A DNA stretch of 22,569 nt from an uncultured Collinsella sp. Its GTDB lineage: Bacteria > Actinomycetota > Coriobacteriia > Coriobacteriales > Coriobacteriaceae. The position numbers and the translations under genes were made by a program. The DNA is taken from contig UQUX01000019.1 in the NCBI GenBank assembly GCA_900544425.1, positions 1 to 22,569 of the forward strand. Reading direction: 5' to 3'. The notes under the pieces were generated by a model. The model did not search any database, had not been told where the DNA came from, and saw nothing but the letters and a program-made list of their open reading frames with translations. Positions 14,737 through 21,590 of this stretch are shown here, in pieces (the first letter of the stretch is position 1; every line of letters begins with the position of its first letter).

Positions 14737-14766
14737 AAAAGAAAAGCCCCCGTTGCCGGGAGCTTT
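14737..14766 (-). terminator. Terminator of tRNA-Arg
   Basis: On the minus strand AAAGCTCCCG pairs with CGGGGGCTTT (one G-T pair) around the loop GCAA, followed by TTCTTTTA. It lies about 10 bases beyond the tRNA CCA end. Confidence 0.85.
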
Positions 14767-14775
14767 AATCTCAAA

Positions 14776-14852
14776 TGGTGCGGCGTATAGGATTCGAACC
14801 TATGACGTTCTGATTCGTAGTCAGACCCTCTATCCAGCTGAGGTAACGCCGC
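14776..14852 (-). tRNA. tRNA-Arg(ACG)
   Basis: The minus strand gives a 77-base tRNA. Acceptor GCGGCGT pairs with ACGCCGC, and discriminator A and an encoded CCA follow. The anticodon stem TCTGA/TCAGA holds the loop CTACGAA, giving anticodon ACG (wobble A is normally changed to inosine to read CGN codons). The T-arm is ATAGG-TTCGAAT-CCTAT. Confidence 0.97.
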
Positions 14853-14864
14853 AGCGCAAGACAT

Positions 14865-14893
14865 ATAAAACCACTTTAGCTTATTGGAGTCAA
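14865..14893 (-). promoter_or_regulatory. Promoter of tRNA-Arg
   Basis: On the minus strand TTGACT (14888-14893, 5/6 to consensus) and TTTTAT (14865-14870) are 17 bases apart and end 12 bases before the tRNA 5' end. Confidence 0.55.
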
Positions 14894-14929
14894 GCACAAT
14901 CTCAAACTTTTTTGTGGAACGCAGTTTTG

Positions 14930-15307
14930 TCATGCTGCTCCGCATATACCGCTGTTCCCCGTACGATCGATTGGCTTTTCGATCACGTCAAACTTGGCAT
15001 CAAGTTCCCTCAGGAGCGATCTCACCCGCTGGGCACAATCATAATCGGCAAACGAGATGCTCAGCATGCGCGCGACCTGGTTGGAAGTCCCAACTCCATA
15101 GAAGTGCTCCAGCGCCACAAGCCCCTCGTGCGTCACAAAGGTCTCGACCACATGCGGCGACTCCTCAAAGCACCATTGTGTCAACGGACCCTCACTCGTC
15201 TGCCGAACCACCAGGCCGCCCATGCCAGACGGCTCACACGTTACAAGCAGGTACTCCCCGCCCTCGTCGCTCTCAAACAAAACCACCCGATCATCAAACA
15301 GCTCCAT
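14930..15307 (-). CDS. Small unknown protein, 125 aa
   Basis: I do not recognise this protein. It is acidic and probably soluble, with no signal peptide or membrane helix. It has a beta-rich N-terminal half (ELFDDRVVLFESDEGGEYLLVTCEP) and a helical segment later (DYDCAQRVRSLLRELDAKFDVIE). Four cysteines are spread along it without a metal-binding spacing. The ATG is well supported by AAAGGGG five bases upstream, and a candidate extended -10 promoter lies at 15341-15349. It is a single-gene unit between serS and tRNA-Arg. Confidence 0.75.
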   Translation of the reverse strand: MELFDDRVVLFESDEGGEYLLVTCEPSGMGGLVVRQTSEGPLTQWCFEESPHVVETFVTHEGLVALEHFYGVGTSNQVARMLSISFADYDCAQRVRSLLRELDAKFDVIEKPIDRTGNSGICGAA

Positions 15308-15340
15308 CGCGTCCCCTTTCTCTCGCTCTTATTTAGCAAA

Positions 15341-15349
15341 AGCATAGCA
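15341..15349 (-). promoter_or_regulatory. Candidate extended -10 promoter of the 125-aa gene
   Basis: The minus strand reads TGCTATGCT, fitting the extended -10 form TGnTATnnT, about 35 bases upstream of the start. A 10-base palindrome CTGTATACAG (15359-15368) overlaps the spacer and could be an operator. Confidence 0.4.
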
Positions 15350-15433
15350 GGTAGATGGCTGTATACAGAACAGTTGTTCGTGTGTTTTCTATTGAGCTGT
15401 CCGCACGGCATGGTATGGACCTGCGCACGAAAT

Positions 15434-15457
15434 AGGGCGCCCCCGAAGGAGCGCCCT
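15434..15457 (-). terminator. Terminator of serS
   Basis: On the minus strand AGGGCGCTCC pairs with GGGGCGCCCT around a stable TTCG tetraloop, 23 bases after the serS stop. The trailing ATTTCG is a weak U-tract. Confidence 0.75.
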
Positions 15458-15480
15458 TGCATATCCCCTATGCAGCCAAC

Positions 15481-16764
15481 TTACGCGACCGGCTCGATCT
15501 TCTCGAGACCACCCATGTAAGGACGCAGGACCTCGGGAATCGTGATGGTGCCGTCGGCGTTCTGGTAGTTCTCCAGAATGGCGGCCATGGTGCGGCCGGC
15601 CGGCAGGCCGGAACCGTTGAGCGTGTGCAGGTAGCGCGAACCCTTGAAGTTCTCGGGGTCGCGGTACTTGATGTTGGCGCGGCGGGCCTGGAAGTCGCCG
15701 CAGTTGGAGCAGGAGCTGATCTCCTTGTAGGCGTTGTAGCTCGGCAGCCAGACCTCGACGTCGTAGGTCTGACGGGCAGAGAAGCCCAAGTCGCCGGTGC
15801 ACAGGCTAATCACGCGATACGGAAGGCCCAGCTGCTGCAGCAGGTACTCGGCCTCGGCGGTCATGCTCTCGAGCTCCTCGTCGGACTCCTCCGGCTTAGC
15901 GAACTTGACCATCTCGACCTTGTCGAACTCGTGCTGACGGATGATGCCGCGGGTGTCGCGACCGGCGGAACCGGCCTCCTCGCGGAAGCAGGGGGTGAAG
16001 GCGGTGTAGCGGCGCGGCAGGGTGTCGGCGTCGAGGACCTCGCCGGCGTGCAGGTTGGTGAGCACGACCTCGGCGGTGGGGATCAGGAAGTTGTCGCCCG
16101 AGACGTGGTAGGCGTCGTCCTCGAACTTGGGCAGCTGACCCGTGCCAAACATGGTCTGACGCTTGACGACGATGGGCGGCCACCACTCCTTAAAACCACG
16201 GCTGGTGTGCGTATCGAGGAAGAAGTTGATGAGGGCGCGCTCCAGGCGGGCGCCGGCGCCACCGAGAACGGTAAAACGGCTGCCGGAGAGCTTGTTGCCG
16301 CGCTCGAAGTCGAGGATGTCCAGATCGGTGCCCAGATCCCAATGCGGCTTAAAGTCGAAGTCGAACTCGCGCGGGGTGCCCCAACGACGGCGCTCAATAT
16401 TCTCGTCCTCGTCCTTGCCGTACGGCGTGGCCTCGCAAGGAATGTTGGGCAGGTGAGCCATGAAGTCGTACTGCTCCTGCTCGAGAGCAGTACGGCGCTC
16501 GGCCAGACCGTCAATCTTCTCGTTGACGGCGCGCACGGCCTCCTTGGCGGCCTCGGCCTCGTCCTTCTTGCCCTCCTTCATCAGGGCGCCGATCTTCTTG
16601 GACTCGGCGTTGCGCGTAGCCTGGAGCTCCTCGACCTCGGTGATGACGGCACGGCGCTCGTCGTCGAGCTCAAAGAACTTCTCGCGATCCCAAGACGTCT
16701 GGCGGTTAGCCATGGCGACATCGATGGCATCGGGATTCTCGCGAACAAACTTGATATCAAGCAT
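15481..16764 (-). CDS. serS: Seryl-tRNA synthetase
   Basis: This class II aminoacyl-tRNA synthetase charges tRNA-Ser with serine in the cytoplasm. The 427-residue protein has the usual N-terminal coiled coil (about residues 25-105, rich in Glu, Lys and Ala) that grips the long variable arm of tRNA-Ser. The catalytic domain follows with TAEVVLTNLHAGE, motif 2 CFREEAGSAGRDTRGIIRQH and motif 3 GSGLPAGRTMAAILENYQ. I chose the ATG at 16764 because GGAGG lies five bases upstream; an in-frame ATG nine codons earlier lacks such a site. One of its substrates, tRNA-Ser(GCT), is encoded in the same window. Confidence 0.98.
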   Translation of the reverse strand: MLDIKFVRENPDAIDVAMANRQTSWDREKFFELDDERRAVITEVEELQATRNAESKKIGALMKEGKKDEAEAAKEAVRAVNEKIDGLAERRTALEQEQYDFMAHLPNIPCEATPYGKDEDENIERRRWGTPREFDFDFKPHWDLGTDLDILDFERGNKLSGSRFTVLGGAGARLERALINFFLDTHTSRGFKEWWPPIVVKRQTMFGTGQLPKFEDDAYHVSGDNFLIPTAEVVLTNLHAGEVLDADTLPRRYTAFTPCFREEAGSAGRDTRGIIRQHEFDKVEMVKFAKPEESDEELESMTAEAEYLLQQLGLPYRVISLCTGDLGFSARQTYDVEVWLPSYNAYKEISSCSNCGDFQARRANIKYRDPENFKGSRYLHTLNGSGLPAGRTMAAILENYQNADGTITIPEVLRPYMGGLEKIEPVA

Positions 16765-16793
16765 TAGATCCTCCGGCGATATACATTCCATTT

Positions 16794-16805
16794 AGGTTGC
16801 AACCT
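16794..16805. promoter_or_regulatory. 12-bp palindrome in serS leader
   Basis: AGGTTGCAACCT is a perfect palindrome between the serS ribosome site and the divergent promoter region. It could be an operator for serS or for the plus-strand small gene. I see no T-box leader here. Confidence 0.3.
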
Positions 16806-16820
16806 TGTACATGTATGGGC

Positions 16821-16832
16821 AAGTATATACTT
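16821..16832. promoter_or_regulatory. Shared palindromic -10 region for divergent genes
   Basis: AAGTATATACTT is a perfect palindrome, so TATACT (5/6 to the -10 consensus) is present on both strands. On the minus strand TTGGGT lies 18 bases upstream, giving a promoter for serS. On the plus strand TTGTAC lies 15 bases upstream, giving a less well spaced promoter for the small membrane-protein gene at 16876. Confidence 0.5.
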
Positions 16833-16875
16833 ATGAGCGTTTACGACCCAACTCAACTACGCAAGAAGGCACCCA

Positions 16876-17049
16876 ATGGACGCAGTTTTTTCCTTTTTGT
16901 TTGGCACCCGCACCGGTTTTGCCATCCTTTTCGCCGGCGGCATCCTGTTATTTGCGATTCTTGCCTTTGTAATGGAGAAGCGTACCCATAAGATGTACGT
17001 CGACCGCGGACCCAAGTCCGAGGATGAGGAAGACAGCTTCTGGGACTAA
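16876..17049 (+). CDS. Small single-pass membrane protein, 57 aa
   Basis: This short gene encodes MDAVFSFLFGTRTG, then one strongly hydrophobic helix (about residues 14-33), then a basic MEKRTHK segment and a very acidic tail ending EDEEDSFWD. The basic stretch after the helix suggests a cytoplasmic C-terminus by the positive-inside rule. The ATG has AAGAAGG seven bases upstream, a candidate -10 (TATACT) lies about 45 bases upstream, and a strong terminator begins about 50 bases after the stop. These signals, and a protein-like composition, support a real gene. I do not recognise the family; its function is unknown. Confidence 0.7.
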   Translation: MDAVFSFLFGTRTGFAILFAGGILLFAILAFVMEKRTHKMYVDRGPKSEDEEDSFWD

Positions 17050-17206
17050 CCTGCCAAAAAGGGACAGGTTTATTTTGGTCTGTTTTATCTGGGCAAACGC
17101 AAGCGCTCCGCAACTGGAATTGAGCCAGTTGCGGGGCGCTTTTCGCTAAAAGGACAAAACCGCAGAAAATACCTGCCAAAAATAAACCCGTCCTTTTTTT
17201 GGTCGG
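17050..17206. repeat. Paired 31-35 bp repeats flanking a terminator
   Basis: Two copies of a quasi-palindromic unit lie at 17050-17080 and 17172-17206. Their outer parts repeat directly: CCTGCCAAAAA at the left, and TTTTGGTC then GTTTTA and CTGG at the right. Their cores are inverted relative to each other: GGGACAGGTTTAT in the first, TAAACCCGTCC in the second. As a result the two units can pair over about 30 bases. They enclose the terminator at 17101-17143, and the second copy runs almost to the proC stop codon. Confidence 0.6.
17101..17143 (+). terminator. Strong terminator between the small membrane gene and proC
   Basis: AAGCGCTCCGCAACTGG pairs over 17 positions (one G-T pair) with CCAGTTGCGGGGCGCTT around a seven-base loop, followed by TTTTC. 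Because AA/TT continue the stem, it may act in both directions and end proC transcription too. Confidence 0.85.
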
Positions 17207-17208
17207 TT

Positions 17209-17979
17209 TTACTGGAGAGTTGCGTCGATTGCCTTGACCAGGGCGCTGCGCATGCCAGCGTCCTCGAGCGCAACGACGCCCTTGATGGTGGCACCACCGG
17301 GCGAGCATACGGCATCCTTCATCGCCGCAGGATGCTGGCCAGTTGCAAGCTGCAGCTTTGCCGTACCTAGCACCATCTGGCTCACAATGCGATAGGCATC
17401 GGCACGCGGGATACCGTGCTTGACCGCCGCATCGCCCAGGGCCTCGATTGCCATGGCGACAAATGCCGGAGCGCAACCACCCACCGTGCCGCCCACAAAC
17501 AGCAGGCTCGTATCGAGCTCGACCACCGCACCGAGTTTGCCAAGCAGATCAAGCACCACGGCGCTCTGCTCATCACTAAGCGTGGAAGCCTTCTCGCAAG
17601 CGATGACGCCCTCGCCCACCGAAACCGGTGTGTTGGGCACCGTCGAGATATGCGCGACGCCCGGCAGGACCTGCTCCCACTTGGCACTGTCCCAGGTCCA
17701 GGCAACCGACAGAACGACCTTTTTGGCAAGAGCATCCTTGAGCGGGGCGAATACCTTCTCGATCATGTACGGTTTGACCGCAGCGACCACGATATCGGAT
17801 GCGGCGACAACCTCGGCGGCATCGTGGCAGGCGACCATGCCGCGCGCCTCGCAGCGCTCAACCAGTGCGTCGTAGCGACCCGCGCAGGCGCACATGTCGC
17901 TCGCAGCTACACCGGCAGCGATCCAGCCATCGGCCATAGCGCTCGCCATATTGCCAAAACCGACAAATCCAATCTTCAT
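17209..17979 (-). CDS. proC: Pyrroline-5-carboxylate reductase
   Basis: This enzyme catalyses the last step of proline synthesis, NAD(P)H-dependent reduction of 1-pyrroline-5-carboxylate to L-proline, in the cytoplasm. The 256-residue protein opens with the Rossmann dinucleotide-binding motif MKIGFVGFGNMASAM. It has the family segments VKPYMIEKV, STVPNTPVSVGEG and FVGGTVGGCAPAF, and the C-terminal signature SPGGATIKGVVALEDAGMR. Length is close to the usual about 260-280. GAGG lies about ten bases before the ATG. It stands downstream of rlmH with a 73-base gap and may be transcribed with it. Confidence 0.96.
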   Translation of the reverse strand: MKIGFVGFGNMASAMADGWIAAGVAASDMCACAGRYDALVERCEARGMVACHDAAEVVAASDIVVAAVKPYMIEKVFAPLKDALAKKVVLSVAWTWDSAKWEQVLPGVAHISTVPNTPVSVGEGVIACEKASTLSDEQSAVVLDLLGKLGAVVELDTSLLFVGGTVGGCAPAFVAMAIEALGDAAVKHGIPRADAYRIVSQMVLGTAKLQLATGQHPAAMKDAVCSPGGATIKGVVALEDAGMRSALVKAIDATLQ

Positions 17980-18052
17980 ATCTCATAGTCCTCTCAGACA
18001 CGCTCTTCAAAACGAAAGCTATTGTCCCACGCCATTGTTTCGTATTGCCGAC

Positions 18053-18523
18053 CTATTTGTGATACGGCTCGCCACGGCTGATCTTGCAGGCGCGGTAGAT
18101 TTGCTCCAGCAGCACCACGCGCGCCAAGTTATGCGGCAAGGTAATGCGTCCAAAGCTGAGCATCTCGTCGGCGCGGGCGCGCACCTCATCGCTCACGCCG
18201 TCCGAACCGCCAATCACAAAGGCGATGTCGCTGCTGCCTCGCAGCATAAGATCGTCGAGCCTCGCCGAGAGCTCCTCACTCGAACGCTCCTTGCCCTCGA
18301 TAGCCAGCAGGATCACATGCGCTCGAGACGGCAATGCAGCAAGAATTGCCGCCCCCTCCTTGTCGCGCGCGGCATCCACGCCGCCCGCCTTAGCCGGGTC
18401 GATATCGGCCACCTCGCGGATATCCACCTTGGCATAGGCGCCTAGGCGCTTGGTGTACTCAGCGCACGCGTCCTTCCAAAAGCGCTCCTTGAGCTTACCG
18501 ACGCAAACGACGGTGTATTTCAC
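18053..18523 (-). CDS. rlmH: 23S rRNA (pseudouridine1915-N3)-methyltransferase RlmH
   Basis: This SPOUT-fold enzyme methylates N3 of pseudouridine 1915 in helix 69 of 23S rRNA, acting on assembled ribosomes. The 156-residue protein starts MKYTVVCVGKLKERFW and has the SAM-binding knot sequence FVIGGSDGVSDEV and the C-terminal LLEQIYRACKISRGEPYHK. All are hallmarks of the family, and the length is standard. Translation begins at GTG six bases after the stop of the SPFH gene, with AAGGAG inside the last codons of that gene. The two are therefore translationally linked. Confidence 0.97.
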   Translation of the reverse strand: MKYTVVCVGKLKERFWKDACAEYTKRLGAYAKVDIREVADIDPAKAGGVDAARDKEGAAILAALPSRAHVILLAIEGKERSSEELSARLDDLMLRGSSDIAFVIGGSDGVSDEVRARADEMLSFGRITLPHNLARVVLLEQIYRACKISRGEPYHK

Positions 18524-18529
18524 GCGCGT

Positions 18530-19468
18530 CTACTCCTTCGAATCGTTTTGAACTTTGCCGGCGGTCAGCATCTGCTCGAACATAGAGGCCGACTGCGAGA
18601 AGTCGCTCGGCAGCACGACCGTCGAGGTTTTACCCGTGCGAGCAAACTCCGTCATCATCTCGGACCACTGCGTAAACATGAACAGTTGGTTGGCCTCGTC
18701 ATTGCCGACACCCGTCTCCTGGATGATCTCGAGCGAATCTTTGATACCCAGTGCGATGGCCTTGCGCTGGTTGGCGATGCCCTCGCCCGCCTTTTCCATA
18801 GCCTCGGCCTCGGCGGTCGCCTCGGTGACGCGCTTGATGCGGTCGGCCTCGGCGAGCTCCTGTGCCGCAGCGCGCTTGCGCTGGGCGGCGTTGATGTCGT
18901 TCATGGAGTTCTCGACCTCGGTCGGCAGTGCGATTTTGGTGATGAGCGTCGACACGAGGGTGAAGCCGTAGGCGGCCATCTGCTCGGAAACGGTAGCGTT
19001 GACATCCTTGGCGATGTCATCCTTCTTGGCAAAGACCTCGTCGAGTGTGTAGACGGGAATCGAAGAGCGCAGGGCGTCGGTGATGAAGTCACGCATCTGG
19101 TCGACGGGCTCCTGCAGCATGTAGTAGCTCTTGTAGATACCCGAATCTGCCGGGCCGGCGCCCATGTCATAGCTCACGTGGTACTGAGCAGAGACCTCAA
19201 GGCCGATGGTCACGTTGTCCTGGGTCTTAACGTCGATGCCAAAACCGTTTTTCATGGTGCGCAGACTCACCGTGGCGGCTTTGCGGTCAATCACGGGCAC
19301 CTTCATGTGGAAGCCCGCGTTGACGATGCGGTTAAACTTGCCCAGACGCTCGATGATCACGGCATGCTGCTGTTCAACGACATAGCAGGCGTTGGGAAGC
19401 AGTAACAACAAAATGATGATGGGAATCAAAAGGCTGGTAAGGGCGGCGATGATACCGGACAACAGCAT
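18530..19468 (-). CDS. SPFH/band-7 domain membrane protein (QmcA-like)
   Basis: This is a membrane-anchored SPFH (stomatin/prohibitin/flotillin) protein, a family that forms large ring assemblies and often works with membrane proteases. A hydrophobic anchor fills about residues 3-28. The band-7 domain begins VVEQQHAVIIERLGKFNRIVNAGFHMKVP, and a long helical region rich in Ala, Glu and Arg follows (INAAQRKRAAAQELAEADRIKR), which should form coiled coil. I chose the ATG at 19468, with GGAG upstream, giving 312 residues. No NfeD-like partner gene is next to it. Its function here is uncertain. Confidence 0.88.
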   Translation of the reverse strand: MLLSGIIAALTSLLIPIIILLLLLPNACYVVEQQHAVIIERLGKFNRIVNAGFHMKVPVIDRKAATVSLRTMKNGFGIDVKTQDNVTIGLEVSAQYHVSYDMGAGPADSGIYKSYYMLQEPVDQMRDFITDALRSSIPVYTLDEVFAKKDDIAKDVNATVSEQMAAYGFTLVSTLITKIALPTEVENSMNDINAAQRKRAAAQELAEADRIKRVTEATAEAEAMEKAGEGIANQRKAIALGIKDSLEIIQETGVGNDEANQLFMFTQWSEMMTEFARTGKTSTVVLPSDFSQSASMFEQMLTAGKVQNDSKE

Positions 19469-19548
19469 GGTCTCTCCTCTGATAGGCACACGTTGGCACT
19501 AGGATACCCGCACGAAGCAGCAACGTGACATCAACAAGAGGCCCATAA

Positions 19549-19574
19549 CAAAAAAGCTCCCATTGCTGGGAGCT
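19549..19574 (-). terminator. Terminator of tRNA-Leu
   Basis: On the minus strand AGCTCCCA pairs perfectly with TGGGAGCT around the loop GCAA, followed by a run of T. It lies 12 bases after the tRNA CCA end. Confidence 0.9.
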
Positions 19575-19585
19575 CTTTCATTTAA

Positions 19586-19672
19586 TGGTGCGGGCGAAAG
19601 GACTTGAACCTTCATGGGGTTGCCCCCATACGGACCTGAACCGTACGCGTCTGCCAATTCCGCCACGCCCGC
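19586..19672 (-). tRNA. tRNA-Leu(CAG)
   Basis: The minus strand folds as an 87-base class II tRNA. Acceptor GCGGGCG pairs with CGCCCGC, and discriminator A and an encoded CCA follow. The anticodon stem TACGG/CCGTA holds the loop TTCAGGT, giving anticodon CAG. The variable arm TGGGG-GCAA-CCCCA and the T-arm with TTCAAGT complete the fold. It reads CUG. Confidence 0.97.
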
Positions 19673-19683
19673 GTGCAGGAATT

Positions 19684-19712
19684 AGAATAACGGAGCGCCA
19701 CCACGAACGCAA
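19684..19712 (-). promoter_or_regulatory. Promoter of tRNA-Leu
   Basis: On the minus strand TTGCGT (19707-19712) and TATTCT (19684-19689) are exactly 17 bases apart, 11 bases before the tRNA 5' end. Confidence 0.5.
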
Positions 19713-19715
19713 GAA

Positions 19716-20633
19716 CTATTTTTGAAAAAGTTTGCAGGCATTCTCCCAAGCGGCTTGCACGATTGTTTCGGCGTCCTCACCCGTGCGATCGACACGGTCG
19801 TTGACCAGCGTGTTTGCCGTAATGGAGATCATTGCGGGCTCGCATTCAAGACCGCGGATGGGCTCCGGAGCCATATACGGGCAATCCGTCTCGAACAAAA
19901 TTCGATCGAGTGGAGTTGCCGCAAATGCCTCGCGCACATCGTCGTTGCGCTTAAAAGTGGCCGCACCGCCATAGGCGATATAGCAGCCCAAATCCACAAA
20001 GCGCTCCATCGTGGCGCGGTCCTCGCCAAAACAGTGCAGCACACAACCAGCCTGGGGCACACCCACCTCGCGCAGTACGTTGTACGCATCAACGTGCGAG
20101 GTGCGCTCCCCATCCGAGTCCTCGTGACGCAGGTGCAGCTCCACCGGCACATTGCGGCGCACGGCAAGCTCGAGCTGGCGCGCCATGCAATCAATCTGCA
20201 CGTTATGGGGTGCCGGCGCGATATCGTCGTCATAGTCCATGTGGTAGTCCAGGCCGATTTCGCCAATACCGGCGCATAAGGGGTCATCAAGTGCCGCAAC
20301 GACCTGTGCATGAACGTCGTCGGTATAGTCCGGCGCGCCATACGGATGCACGCCGGCAAGATACTTGATCTGCGGGATATCCTGCATCGGAAGAATCTCG
20401 CGCACCAGCCAGTCGCTATAGTCCGCCACGCTGCGCTTGTCAGCAATGGGGTCGAACATCGTCACCAACAGGTCGACGCCCGCGGCTTTGGCGCGCACGA
20501 GCGTCTCGGGCACATCCTTGCCCCAAAACGAAAGCAGATGTGCATGCGTGTCGGCAAGCGGCGCCAAGGGCACGGGACAAGCAACCGTCTTCTTTTTCTT
20601 GGTAAACGTCACGCGTTCGGCATTAGGCGTCAT
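19716..20633 (-). CDS. tatD: TatD-family metal-dependent deoxyribonuclease
   Basis: This TIM-barrel metal-dependent nuclease of the TatD/YcfH family is linked to 3'-5' DNA trimming and repair. The 305-residue protein has the metal-binding DTHAHLL near residue 28, HPYGAPDY, GEIGLDYHMDY with the catalytic glutamate, ELHLRHED, VLHCFGED and the closing FETDCPYMAPEP. An N-terminal extension of about 25 residues, basic and lysine-rich (FTKKKKT), precedes the barrel. The start codon overlaps the end of rsmA by 11 bases, and GGGAG lies about seven bases before the ATG, so the two are co-translated. The metG-rsmA-tatD grouping matches a common bacterial cluster, here without rnmV. Confidence 0.93.
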   Translation of the reverse strand: MTPNAERVTFTKKKKTVACPVPLAPLADTHAHLLSFWGKDVPETLVRAKAAGVDLLVTMFDPIADKRSVADYSDWLVREILPMQDIPQIKYLAGVHPYGAPDYTDDVHAQVVAALDDPLCAGIGEIGLDYHMDYDDDIAPAPHNVQIDCMARQLELAVRRNVPVELHLRHEDSDGERTSHVDAYNVLREVGVPQAGCVLHCFGEDRATMERFVDLGCYIAYGGAATFKRNDDVREAFAATPLDRILFETDCPYMAPEPIRGLECEPAMISITANTLVNDRVDRTGEDAETIVQAAWENACKLFQK

Positions 20634-21483
20634 GGATTAGCTCCCGGGCCAGACGGACAAAGTCGGCAACATCGAGCGTCTCGGCGCGCGTGGTGGGTGC
20701 GATACCGCAAACCTCAAAAGCGGCATCGAGCACGTCCTTGGCAAAACCGTTGGCGCTCATGGAATTGCGGATGGTCTTGCGACGCTGAGCAAATGCAGCA
20801 TCAATCACGCGGGCCACAAATTCGCGATCGAGTCCTTCGGGCACCACGCCGTCAACACGGTCGATACGCACGACGGCCGAGTCCACGTGCGGCGCCGGCA
20901 TAAAGCAACGCGGCGGCACCTCAAAGCGATCCGTCACCTGCGCGTACAGGCCGAGCTTTGCCGTATAGCCGCCATAGGTCTTGTTGCCCGGCGCTGCGGC
21001 AATGCGATCGGCAACCTCCTTTTGCACCATGACGACGGCACGCTTGAGCGCCGGCATCGTCTGGAAAAATTGCAAAATGATCGTCGCCGCCACGTTATAG
21101 GGCAGGTTCGCGACAAATACCGTGGGCTCGCCGCCGGCAGCCTGCTCAATCTGCTCCGGGCCCACCTTAAGCGCGTCGCCCATGATAAAGTGGAAGTTGG
21201 CGTAGTCGGCGGCGTGAGCATCGAGCACCGGCTCGAGCTCGGGATCTGCCTCAATCGACGTGACGCACGCCGCTTCCTGCAGCAACGCAAGTGTCAACGT
21301 ACCGCAACCCGGACCCACCTCGAGTACGCGCTCGTCACCTGCAAGCTCGGAAAGCTCGCAGATACGCTCGATCACATGATTGTCGATTAGAAAGTTCTGG
21401 CCCAGGCGATGCTTAGTCGCAAGGCCAAACTCCTCTAGCAGCTCCCTGGTGGCCGTGGGGTTTGCCAAAGGCGAAGTTGTCAT
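20623..21483 (-). CDS. rsmA: 16S rRNA (A1518/A1519-N6)-dimethyltransferase RsmA/KsgA
   Basis: This enzyme dimethylates two adjacent adenines near the 3' end of 16S rRNA, a late step in small-subunit maturation. The 286-residue protein has the N-terminal LGQNFLID (28-35), SAM-binding motif I LEVGPGCGTLTLAL, and motif IV NLPYNVAATIIL, which holds the catalytic pocket. The C-terminal helical domain includes FAQRRKTIRNSM. AAGGAGG lies five bases before the ATG, a near-ideal ribosome site. A terminator hairpin ends only about 35 bases before the start. Inactivation of this enzyme in other bacteria gives kasugamycin resistance. Confidence 0.97.
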   Translation of the reverse strand: MTTSPLANPTATRELLEEFGLATKHRLGQNFLIDNHVIERICELSELAGDERVLEVGPGCGTLTLALLQEAACVTSIEADPELEPVLDAHAADYANFHFIMGDALKVGPEQIEQAAGGEPTVFVANLPYNVAATIILQFFQTMPALKRAVVMVQKEVADRIAAAPGNKTYGGYTAKLGLYAQVTDRFEVPPRCFMPAPHVDSAVVRIDRVDGVVPEGLDREFVARVIDAAFAQRRKTIRNSMSANGFAKDVLDAAFEVCGIAPTTRAETLDVADFVRLARELIHDA

Positions 21484-21516
21484 GGTTGCCTCCTTAGCAT
21501 GATGGCGGCGTCTTGA

Positions 21517-21551
21517 AACAAAAGGGCATGGACCGTGGCGGCCATGCCCTT
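21517..21551 (-). terminator. Terminator between metG and rsmA
   Basis: On the minus strand AAGGGCATGG pairs perfectly with CCATGCCCTT around a ten-base loop that can itself pair (CCG/CGG), followed by TTGTTTC. It lies 40 bases after the metG stop and about 35 bases before the rsmA ATG. Confidence 0.75.
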
Positions 21552-21590
21552 ACAGCTAAACAGCAAATTGCCGATATGGCGCGCTACGTC

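Noticed and set aside
14661..14945. Minus-strand open frame of 94 codons over tRNA-Arg
   Set aside because: It overlaps the tRNA and its terminator, and its residues come from translated tRNA sequence.
16765..16830. T-box riboswitch upstream of serS
   Set aside because: The leader is only about 60 bases, with no specifier loop, T-box sequence or terminator/antiterminator pair. Only a 12-bp palindrome is present.
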